Part shown: one piece after another, positions 33,529-41,329 of the stretch
Layout: each line of letters opens with the position of its first letter
Numbering within the stretch: the stretch's first letter is position 1
Assembly (NCBI GenBank): GCA_037443785.1
Contig: JBBINR010000024.1
Coordinates: 1-52,240, forward strand
Direction: 5' to 3'
Source of the DNA: JAQUOA01 sp037443785
GTDB lineage: Bacteria; Bacteroidota; Ignavibacteria; UBA10030; UBA8401
Length of the DNA stretch: 52,240 nucleotides
Program-made: the position numbers and the translations under genes
The notes under the pieces: generated by a model
Seen by the model: only the letters and a program-made list of their open reading frames with translations
Databases searched by the model: none
What the model was told of the DNA's origin: nothing

Positions 33529-34964
33529 TGGAAATTGCGAAATATATCGCCGATTTAAGCGTGTTTGTTTTTTCCGCTTTCATTATCGGCTATTTTATTT
33601 TTGTGAACACATTCTATTTCACCATGCTGGCAATTTCGTTTGGTGCGATTGTCCACTACATCCGGCGGTCGAAGTTTTCCGATTACAATGTGATTCTTCA
33701 ATCCGAATTGAGCCCTCCGATTTCCATTCTTGCGCCGGCCTATAATGAATCATCGACATGCATCGAAAGTGTCAATTCGTTATTGAAATTAAATTATCCC
33801 ACCCTCGAAGTTATCTTTATCAATGACGGAAGCAGGGATACTACGCTTGATGTGATGATAAAAGAATTTGGGCTGGTAAAAACCCAGCGTGTGTATGTGG
33901 AACGCATTACGACGAAGCCGGTCAAAGGGATTTATATTTCGACCAGGAAAGAGTACAAAAATCTTATTGTTGTCGACAAAGCGAATGGCGGCAAAGCCGA
34001 CGCGTTGAATGTGGGCATTAACGTATCGCGCTTTCCGCTTGTTTGCGCGATCGATGCCGATTCGGTGCTGGAAGACGATGCGATGTTAAAAGTTGCTAAA
34101 CCGTATTTGGACGATGACAGAATTATTGCTGTCGGGGGAATTGTCCGCATCGCTAACGGCTGTACGATTGAGCGCGGAAGAGTGAAAGAGATAAAACTCT
34201 CAAAGAAATTTATTCCGTCATTTCAAGTGGTGGAATATTTCCGCGCCTATCTTTCGGGAAGAATGGGGTGGGGGGCAATCAACGGCTTGCTCATTATCTC
34301 CGGCGCATTTGGATTATTTCGCAAGGATATCGTGCTTGCGGTTGGCGGATATAAACACGACACCGTCGGTGAAGACATGGAATTGGTTGTGCGCATGCAC
34401 CGCTATTGCAAGGAGCGAAAGATCGATTATCGCGTTGAATTTGTTCCCGATCCCGTGTGCTGGACGGAAGCTCCGGAATCGTTTAAGATTCTCGGACGAC
34501 AGCGCAACCGCTGGCATCGCGGATTGATCGACACGCTGTTGATCCACAAGGTCATGTTGTTAAATCCCCGTTACGGGGTCCTCGGCATGCTTGCCGTTCC
34601 GTATTTCTTTTTTATCGAGATGCTCGGACCGGTCATCGAAGCGGTCGGATACATCGTCGTCGCTCTCGGTTTCTTCTATGACATCATCAACTTTGAAGTC
34701 TTCACGTTATTTTTTATCGTTGCAGTGATCTACGGCGTGATGTTTTCGGTGGGAGCGGTGCTGCTTGAAGAAATTTCATTTCATCGTTATCCCCGTATTC
34801 GCGATCTGGTAAAATTAATCATCCTCGGCGTTATCGAAAACTTTGGATACCGGCAGATCACCGTGTGGTGGAGAGTAAAAGCATTTTGGGATTATATGCG
34901 CGGCGTGAAAACCTGGGGTGCAATGCAGCGTGTTGGTTTCGGCGGGGCAAAGAAAAGTCCATAA
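33525..34964 (+). CDS. family 2 glycosyltransferase, processive polysaccharide synthase type
   Basis: 479-residue membrane enzyme resembling PgaC/NodC/BcsA-type synthases. Two N-terminal membrane spans (residues about 10-45) are followed by the GT2 domain. Motifs are ISILAPAYNES, VIFINDGSRD (Asp101), the metal-binding CAIDADS (DAD at 177-179), the catalytic-base GEDMELVVRMH, and the processivity motif RQRNRWHRG. Three or four membrane helices follow at the C-terminus. It extrudes a polymer while synthesising it; the sugar is unknown. It is flanked by a HEAT protein (4-base overlap) and a YaiO-type barrel. Confidence 0.93.
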   Translation: MMEIAKYIADLSVFVFSAFIIGYFIFVNTFYFTMLAISFGAIVHYIRRSKFSDYNVILQSELSPPISILAPAYNESSTCIESVNSLLKLNYPTLEVIFINDGSRDTTLDVMIKEFGLVKTQRVYVERITTKPVKGIYISTRKEYKNLIVVDKANGGKADALNVGINVSRFPLVCAIDADSVLEDDAMLKVAKPYLDDDRIIAVGGIVRIANGCTIERGRVKEIKLSKKFIPSFQVVEYFRAYLSGRMGWGAINGLLIISGAFGLFRKDIVLAVGGYKHDTVGEDMELVVRMHRYCKERKIDYRVEFVPDPVCWTEAPESFKILGRQRNRWHRGLIDTLLIHKVMLLNPRYGVLGMLAVPYFFFIEMLGPVIEAVGYIVVALGFFYDIINFEVFTLFFIVAVIYGVMFSVGAVLLEEISFHRYPRIRDLVKLIILGVIENFGYRQITVWWRVKAFWDYMRGVKTWGAMQRVGFGGAKKSP

Positions 34965-34985
34965 AGTGTATTTAAAAATAATCAT

Positions 34986-36239
34986 ATGAAAAAAAATATT
35001 TTTCTTTTTGTCCTGATCGGTATGCAAGGGATCGCAATCTCGCAGGAACGGATTATAACGAAGTCGAGCGATGAGCTTTTTACCATTGCGCGGGAACTGG
35101 CATTCAATGGAAAGAGAGATTCAGCGCGTGTGCTTCTGCTTCAGGCGCTGCAGAAAAGCCCAGATTATTCTGATATCCGTCTCTTTTTGGCGCGGACGTA
35201 CGCATGGGACGGGCGGAGAGTAAATGCCCGAAAGGAAGTGGCATACGTTTTATTCCAAAATCCCGCCAATAAAGAGGCGCTTTCTGTGGCGATTGACATC
35301 GAACTGTGGGATGGTAAACCTGACAAGGCGCTTGAGTTGAGCGTGAAAGGTTTGCGAAGTTTTCCGAATGAAGAAGAATTTCTGGTGAAGAAAGCCAAAG
35401 CATTAAACGCTTTAAATAGGGATGATGAAGCGTTAAACACTCTTTCAATTTTGGAAGAACTTAATCCTTCAAATCCTGAAGTTCCAAAAATGCGTGAGTC
35501 GATAAAATCGACATTCTCGATGCAAAATCTGACGATCAATGAAACATATGATCATTATTCAACGGCGTATGATCCGGCTCATGTCGTCTATTTGCAGTAT
35601 GGTCGTTCAACTTCGATAGGCTCTTTTATGGGAAGGCTGAATTACGGGCGGCGGTTCAATAAAAATGGAGTGCAATATGAACTTGAAGCATATCCAAGAA
35701 TAATGAACGGCATGTATGCGTACGTCAATTACGGATATTCAGTCGCTTCGTTTTTCCCGAAGCACCGTGCCGGATTCGAAGCATTCTGTAAGCTGCCGTC
35801 AAGTTTTGAAGGCTCGCTCGGTTTTCGCTATTTCAACTTTGGCTCTGGAAGCCATGCATCCATTTACACCGGTACCGTGGGATACTATTACAAAGATTAT
35901 TGGTTCTCGCTCCGTCCGTATGTTACGCCGACCTCCGCAAGTTCGTCGCTGTCATTGAGTTTTACAACACGGTATTATTACGCGGGCGTTGCCGATGAAT
36001 ATTTTTCGGTCAAAGCCGGCGGCGGTTTTTCTCCGGACGAAAAAAGTTACAACGACTCATTGAGCAGTAACATTTATTTTTTGAAAGCGCAGTCCGCTGG
36101 AATTGGCTGGCAAAAACCGATCGGCATTTCTTCAACATTGACGGCAACGTTCGATTATACGAATCAGGAATTGAGCTTTCGTCCTGGTCAATTTGTAAAG
36201 ATTTATTCGCTTGCGGTCGGTTACAAGTATAAATTTTAA
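34986..36239 (+). CDS. TPR and YaiO-family outer-membrane beta-barrel protein
   Basis: 417 residues. Signal peptide MKKNIFLFVLIGMQGIAISQ is followed by TPR-like helices (residues about 25-165: ARVLLLQALQKSPDYSDIRLFLARTYAWDGRR; ALNALNRDDEALNTLSILEELNP). A C-terminal beta-barrel (about residues 185-417) has aromatic strands such as VQYELEAYPRIMNGMYAYVNYGYS, RAGFEAFCKLPSSFEGSLGFRYF and a final VGYKYKF. The TPR-plus-barrel layout matches YaiO and resembles PgaA/BcsC-type polysaccharide export porins. Proposed role: export of the GT2 product across the outer membrane. Confidence 0.9.
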   Translation: MKKNIFLFVLIGMQGIAISQERIITKSSDELFTIARELAFNGKRDSARVLLLQALQKSPDYSDIRLFLARTYAWDGRRVNARKEVAYVLFQNPANKEALSVAIDIELWDGKPDKALELSVKGLRSFPNEEEFLVKKAKALNALNRDDEALNTLSILEELNPSNPEVPKMRESIKSTFSMQNLTINETYDHYSTAYDPAHVVYLQYGRSTSIGSFMGRLNYGRRFNKNGVQYELEAYPRIMNGMYAYVNYGYSVASFFPKHRAGFEAFCKLPSSFEGSLGFRYFNFGSGSHASIYTGTVGYYYKDYWFSLRPYVTPTSASSSLSLSFTTRYYYAGVADEYFSVKAGGGFSPDEKSYNDSLSSNIYFLKAQSAGIGWQKPIGISSTLTATFDYTNQELSFRPGQFVKIYSLAVGYKYKF

Positions 36240-36241
36240 CT

Positions 36242-37045
36242 ATGCAGCGTCTTGAATTAACTCCAATCGGCGTCATTCACACGCCGTATAACGAAAAATA
36301 CCACGCGCCGCGTCAGCCGGGAGTTGATAAAGAAACAATCATCGGCACGATTGAATTATTCGCACACAAAAATTTTGAACAGGCGCTGGAAGATATCGAA
36401 GGATTCGATTATGTCTGGATCCTTTTCTGGTTCCATAAAAATGTCGATTGGCGTCCCAAAGTTTTACCGCCGCGCGGAGGACGAACCAAGCGCGGAGTAT
36501 TTGCCACACGCTCGCCTCATCGTCCAAATCCCATCGGTCTGTCACTCTGCAAACTGATTGATGTGAAAGGAAGATTTCTCCGTGTCGAAAATCCTGATCT
36601 CCTTGACGGAACGCCGATCTTTGACATTAAGCCGTATCTTTCGTACGCCGAAGCATTTCCTGAGGCAGAAATCGGATGGCTTGATGAAATTGAGAACTCA
36701 CCTTCAACGCCATATGCCGTTACACTTTCCGAAACAGCAAAAGAACAAAGCGACTGGCTTCAAAAGAATCACGATATTCATTTAATAGAACGTGCAATCA
36801 ATATTTTGTCGTTCGACCCGTTTCCACATTCGTATCGACGCATTATGAAGCATGACGAAACGCATTTTGTTATCGCAATGAAATCGTGGCGGCTGATCTA
36901 TGAAGTGAAGGGAACCGAGGTGCTGATCTCAACAATTCTCAGCGGCTATCCTGCTGAAGTCATCGCAAAACTTGATCCATCAAAAGAAATACTGCACGAT
37001 CAACAGGCGCATGTAGAATTTCACCAACGATGGATGAAACCATAA
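36242..37045 (+). CDS. TrmO-like (TsaA/VirR/YaeB) tRNA m6t6A37 methyltransferase
   Basis: 267 residues. The TrmO core starts LTPIGVIHTPYNEKYHAPRQPG. It continues with GFDYVWILFWFHKN and GVFATRSPHRPNPIGLSLCKL, the SAM-binding signature. In E. coli TrmO methylates N6-threonylcarbamoyladenosine at tRNA position 37. The C-terminal 100 residues form an extra domain seen in long members of the family. It begins 2 bases after the YaiO stop, so it is probably part of the same transcript although its role is unrelated. Confidence 0.93.
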   Translation: MQRLELTPIGVIHTPYNEKYHAPRQPGVDKETIIGTIELFAHKNFEQALEDIEGFDYVWILFWFHKNVDWRPKVLPPRGGRTKRGVFATRSPHRPNPIGLSLCKLIDVKGRFLRVENPDLLDGTPIFDIKPYLSYAEAFPEAEIGWLDEIENSPSTPYAVTLSETAKEQSDWLQKNHDIHLIERAINILSFDPFPHSYRRIMKHDETHFVIAMKSWRLIYEVKGTEVLISTILSGYPAEVIAKLDPSKEILHDQQAHVEFHQRWMKP

Positions 37046-37054
37046 TATGAAACA

Positions 37055-37882
37055 ATGAACATTCCATTTTTACGCTTCACTATTTTTATTTTTATTCTAT
37101 TCTCTTTTTCCTCATCATCGCACGCACAAATCATGGATCGAATTCATTTCTTTCCCGAAACAAAAATGACCGGCGTGTTCAGCACCGATGAGTATGCACA
37201 TCAAATGAAGTTTGAAAATATATTGTTCAGCAAAGATTTTGTTTCATCGCTTGGAGGCGTATTCCCTCTGTTTAATCTCGATGTGTTTGGTACAACGGCG
37301 CAGGGAAGCCTCGGCTCATCAGTTCATTTTGAAGTTCGTCCCAACGGACAGGCACACGTTGTAAGCACCGATTTTTATGTCGATTATTTAATTCTGGATT
37401 TCGATTTGCGCAACAATTATTATCTGCAATTTGTTACGGGACACACCAGCCACCATTTGAGCGATAATTGGTTTGAGCGATTGCAGCTTACCAAAGCGGT
37501 TCACTATTCGCGGGATTATGTGGAATGTTCGTTGATTTATTCCGTGCCAAATGATATCTCTTTGACGGCGAGAATAAATTATGGATACAAATTTCATCTC
37601 GAAGGAAAAGAGAACAAGCGCTGGATGTTTCTCTTTGCCGGAGAAAAAGAGTTTTGGCATTTTTCCGAAACAATACGTGCGTATGCAGGGTTCGATTTGA
37701 AATTGAGAGAAGAAGCAAACTTTACATCCTCCAATGCCTATCAGCTCGGAATAAAAATGCCGATGCGCACGAATCACTTACTGCGCATTGCATATCAATA
37801 CCGCCACGGATTAGACGAGCGAGGGCAGTTTTTTCCGCAGCACATTTCGCGTCACACGATTGGACTTTATATTGAAGTGTAA
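37055..37882 (+). CDS. DUF1207-like outer-membrane protein
   Basis: 275 residues. Signal peptide FTIFIFILFSFSSSSHAQ, then a beta-rich body: FETKMTGVF-type start, SLGGVFPLFNLDVFGTTAQG, STDFYVDYLILDFDL, and TGHTSHHLSDNWF, which resembles the H.SSHLGDE segment of DUF1207. C-terminal strands end in HTIGLYIEV, the aromatic/hydrophobic end of a barrel strand. Function is unknown. It follows trmO by 9 bases. Family assignment is by resemblance only. Confidence 0.7.
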   Translation: MNIPFLRFTIFIFILFSFSSSSHAQIMDRIHFFPETKMTGVFSTDEYAHQMKFENILFSKDFVSSLGGVFPLFNLDVFGTTAQGSLGSSVHFEVRPNGQAHVVSTDFYVDYLILDFDLRNNYYLQFVTGHTSHHLSDNWFERLQLTKAVHYSRDYVECSLIYSVPNDISLTARINYGYKFHLEGKENKRWMFLFAGEKEFWHFSETIRAYAGFDLKLREEANFTSSNAYQLGIKMPMRTNHLLRIAYQYRHGLDERGQFFPQHISRHTIGLYIEV

Positions 37883-38083
37883 GTCTTAAGAAGAAATTAC
37901 ATTCAGTCACGGATTAATTTGTCTGCTGAGTCTTAAAGATCGTCTGGTAAGTTTGCATTTTGTATTGATGTTGATTTCATCTTTCCCTACTTTTTGATTG
38001 TCGATATTTAAAACAACTCCCTCCATAGTGCATCGACAAAAATACAGTGACACATCGCTAATCCAATTTCAAGCGAGGTTATC

Positions 38084-38644
38084 ATGTCAACGAGCCAAGG
38101 TTCATTAACAACAATTCAACCAACTCTATTAGCGTACAAAGGCATTAACGCTCTCTTTGTTCAAATAGTGTTGTTAGCATCTGCAGTTGTTTTGCCAATC
38201 ATTGCCCATGCTCTTCATGCACCTGTTCGATTACTTTTACCAATGCATTGGCCTGTGTTGCTTGCCGGTATCGTCTATGGCTGGCGCGCTGGTGCAATCA
38301 CAGGCGCATTAGCACCGTTGATGAGTTATTTAGTTTCCGGTTATCCGTTGCCGAATATTCTTCCTTCAATGACGATGGAGCTGTTTGCGTACGGATTTGT
38401 TGCAGGAATGCTTCGTCAGAAATTTAATGCCAATCCGTTTCTATCAATCGGTGTTGCCCTTTTTATAGGAAGAATCATATTCGTTCTCTTTGTCCTCCTG
38501 ACGAACAGAGCATCGATCACCGAAGTTGAATATTTCAAAAGTGCGCTTCTGCCCGGAATTATTCCGGCAATAATTCAGATTGTATCACTTCCATTCCTTT
38601 CACAATGGTTAGTGAATACCTATGGCAGGAAAAATTCGCCATAA
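38084..38644 (+). CDS. ECF transporter S component-like membrane protein
   Basis: 186 residues, about six membrane helices. GIVYGWRAGAITGALAPLMSYLVSG and LPNILPSMTMELFAYGFVAGML match the ECF S-component pattern (glycine-rich helix 3 and acidic residue in helix 5). S-components bind a vitamin or metal and dock on shared EcfAAT modules. No ecfA/T lies in the window and the ligand cannot be told. GAGG precedes the ATG. A DUF362 protein and a polyferredoxin follow on the same strand. Confidence 0.65.
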   Translation: MSTSQGSLTTIQPTLLAYKGINALFVQIVLLASAVVLPIIAHALHAPVRLLLPMHWPVLLAGIVYGWRAGAITGALAPLMSYLVSGYPLPNILPSMTMELFAYGFVAGMLRQKFNANPFLSIGVALFIGRIIFVLFVLLTNRASITEVEYFKSALLPGIIPAIIQIVSLPFLSQWLVNTYGRKNSP

Positions 38645-38705
38645 TATTGTTGTGAGTATATTCATCGTTTACTGATTTTGCTTTTCAATGAATGAGGAGC
38701 ATGAT

Positions 38706-39632
38706 ATGGATCGAAGAACATTTCTCAAAAAAGGTGTCGGCTTTTCAGCATTAGCCGGTTCAGGTATTGCGGGATTACATCCATTGTTTTCCAATGCAAT
38801 GGTGGCACAACAAACGGGAGCTGTGCCTTATCATTTGGTTGCAGTAAAAGGCGGCGAACCGGATGTAATGTTTACAAAGGGAATTCAGGCGCTTGGCGGA
38901 CTTGGTGCATTTGTAAAAAAAGGTCAGAAGGTTGTCGTGAAACCGAATATCGGCTGGGATGTAGAACCTGAGCGGGGAGGAAATACAAATCCGAAATTGA
39001 TTGAAGAAATTGTGAAACAATGTTATCAAGCAGGAGCAAAAGAAGTATATGTGTTTGATAATCCGTGCGATAATTGGCAGAGGTGTTATAAAAACAGCGG
39101 CATTGAATCGGCAGTAAAAAATGCGGGAGGGAAAATTGTTCCGGGCAACACCGAAGGATATTATCATGCAATTACAGTGCCGGGTGCAAAAAATTTAAAG
39201 AATGCTAAAGTGCACGAATTGATTTTGGAATCGGATCTGTTTATTAATGTGCCGATTTTAAAAAGTCACGGCTCCACAAAATTGACGATGTCAATGAAAA
39301 ATCTCATGGGCGTTGTGTGGGATCGGGGCGAGTGGCACAGAAACGATCTTCATCAATGCATTGCGGATTTTGCGTCGTACCGGAAACCCGACATAAATAT
39401 TTTAGATGCGTATTATGTTATGAAGAGCAATGGCCCGCGCGGTGTTTCAGCGGAAGATGTAGTGTCGATGAAATCATTGTTGATCTCAACGGATATGGTG
39501 ACGATAGATGCGGCGGGTGCAAAACTGTTCGGCATTGAGCCGAATAATATTCGATACATTACCACAGCGGAAGAACAGAAGGTCGGACGATCGGCACTCG
39601 ACCAACTGAACATTAAAAGAATTTCGTTATAG
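38706..39632 (+). CDS. DUF362 domain protein with Tat signal
   Basis: 308 residues from the ATG at 38706, which has AGGAG 7-8 bases upstream; an ATG at 38688 would lie before that site. The N-terminus MDRRTFLKKGVGFSALAGSGIAGLH is a twin-arginine export signal, so the protein is folded before export and may hold a cofactor. DUF362 signature regions are KKGQKVVVKPNIGWD, LFINVPILKSHGSTKLTMSMKNLMG and LINILDAYYVM. The partner polyferredoxin starts 2 bases after the stop, so electron transfer between the two is likely (inference). Confidence 0.9.
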   Translation: MDRRTFLKKGVGFSALAGSGIAGLHPLFSNAMVAQQTGAVPYHLVAVKGGEPDVMFTKGIQALGGLGAFVKKGQKVVVKPNIGWDVEPERGGNTNPKLIEEIVKQCYQAGAKEVYVFDNPCDNWQRCYKNSGIESAVKNAGGKIVPGNTEGYYHAITVPGAKNLKNAKVHELILESDLFINVPILKSHGSTKLTMSMKNLMGVVWDRGEWHRNDLHQCIADFASYRKPDINILDAYYVMKSNGPRGVSAEDVVSMKSLLISTDMVTIDAAGAKLFGIEPNNIRYITTAEEQKVGRSALDQLNIKRISL

Positions 39633-39633
39633 T

Positions 39634-41178
39634 GTGCATACGTTACGAACAATACGAATCATTATTTCCTCGATTAGCTTCATTGTTATAACTGCATTAT
39701 TTTTAGATATCACAAATCGTATTCCGGCATCGTGGAATTCCGCTGTCGTTGCTTTTCAGTTTGCTCCTGCGCTGATCAAAACAATTACGTCTATCGGATT
39801 TGCTGCTATCGGCCTGCTGTTCGTTGTTGTGCTTACGCTGCTCTTTGGAAGAGTGTACTGTTCACATCTTTGTCCGCTCGGAACACTTCAGGATATTATT
39901 ATTTGGTTTAGAAAAGGGAACAGCAAACATCGAAAATACATTTTTCATCCGACTCGATATGCAGTTCATTATGCTGTCTCAATTCTGATTATTATTTCAG
40001 CGTTCGGCGGAAGTGTTCTTCTTCTTAATCTTCTCGAACCGTTCAGCAATTACGGAAGGATTCTTTCGTCGCTCATCCGTCCGGCGATTATTGTTGTCAA
40101 TAATGCACTCGCCATCTTACTGACGTCAACAAATAGTCTTGGCATTACAGGAATTCCATTGCATGGTCTGAAGTTTTGGAATTTTGCATTTCCAATGCTT
40201 TTTCTGGCAGTCATCATTGCGTTAACAATTTGGCGGGGAAGATTGTTTTGTAATTTGCTGTGTCCGGTTGGCGGTGTGTTAAGTCTTCTTTCGCGAATTT
40301 CATTTTATAAGATTACAATTAAAGATCATGAGTGTATCGATTGCGGATTGTGTGAACGCGTCTGCCGCGCACAATGCATCGACAGCGAGAAAAGGAAAAT
40401 AGATTTTGCCGCATGCGTTGGCTGTTTTGATTGTATCGGCTCCTGTCCGATGGATGGAATGGGATATACGTTCCAGCAGCGTTCAGTTGCCGCACAAAAA
40501 GGAAAAAATGATAGACGAATTGTGCTGATGTCTCTCTCTGCGGCATTGATCGATTCTACAGGATTAAAAAAAATAGCAGGAACATCAACCGGAGCCGCTT
40601 CGGAGTACGCTGATGCAAAAGCAAAGCCCGTTGTTCCGCCGGGCGGAAGAACGCAGGAACATTTTGAAAGTTACTGCACCGCGTGTCATCGTTGCATTAG
40701 TGCTTGTCCTACAAATGTTTTACAGCCATCGTTTATGGAATATGGTCTTGCCGGAATACTTCAACCAAAAATGGATTACACTGTTAACTACTGTAATTAC
40801 GAATGTATTGTGTGCGGCCAAGTCTGTCCGACCGGTGCGATAGAACAACTAGGATTGTTTGAAAAAAAACTTGTTCAGCTTGGTAAAGTTACGTTCGCGA
40901 AAGAAGATTGTATTGTTGAGACAAAGAAAAAGGATTGCGGTGCGTGTGCTGAACATTGTCCGACAAAAGCAGTGAAGATGGTGCCGTATGAGAAACTCTT
41001 TCTGCCAAAAATTGAAAATGAATATTGCATCGGCTGCGGTGCGTGCGAGCATGCCTGTCCCACAATTCCGCGCAAGGCAATTTTTGTGAAGCCGAATGCT
41101 GTTCATCAAATCGCAAAGAAGAGAGAAGAGAACCGTGTTGAACCGAAAAATGCTGTTCCGGAAGAATTTCCATTTTAA
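39634..41178 (+). CDS. membrane polyferredoxin (NapH/NosR-like)
   Basis: 514 residues, GTG start 1 base after the DUF362 stop. Four or five N-terminal membrane helices carry two NapH-type CxxxCP motifs (VYCSHLCPLGTLQD and LFCNLLCPVGGV). Several [4Fe-4S] motifs follow: CIDCGLCERVC, CVGCFDCIGSCP, CTACHRCISACP, CIVCGQVCP, CGACAEHCP and CIGCGACEHACP. This is a multi-cluster electron wire across or along the inner membrane. The reductase it serves is not evident; the DUF362 protein is the obvious candidate. Confidence 0.92.
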   Translation: MHTLRTIRIIISSISFIVITALFLDITNRIPASWNSAVVAFQFAPALIKTITSIGFAAIGLLFVVVLTLLFGRVYCSHLCPLGTLQDIIIWFRKGNSKHRKYIFHPTRYAVHYAVSILIIISAFGGSVLLLNLLEPFSNYGRILSSLIRPAIIVVNNALAILLTSTNSLGITGIPLHGLKFWNFAFPMLFLAVIIALTIWRGRLFCNLLCPVGGVLSLLSRISFYKITIKDHECIDCGLCERVCRAQCIDSEKRKIDFAACVGCFDCIGSCPMDGMGYTFQQRSVAAQKGKNDRRIVLMSLSAALIDSTGLKKIAGTSTGAASEYADAKAKPVVPPGGRTQEHFESYCTACHRCISACPTNVLQPSFMEYGLAGILQPKMDYTVNYCNYECIVCGQVCPTGAIEQLGLFEKKLVQLGKVTFAKEDCIVETKKKDCGACAEHCPTKAVKMVPYEKLFLPKIENEYCIGCGACEHACPTIPRKAIFVKPNAVHQIAKKREENRVEPKNAVPEEFPF

Positions 41179-41329
41179 AGATTACGTGAAAGCTTTCAAA
41201 CTGTGAGCTGGCATGAATGAAAAATGTTTTATTGAAATTCATTCACATTAGTTGTACACTTCCGATGTAATTTTCTTCACATGTCATTAAACAATCATCC
41301 ATTCACGATCCTCGTAAAAACACACGCAT

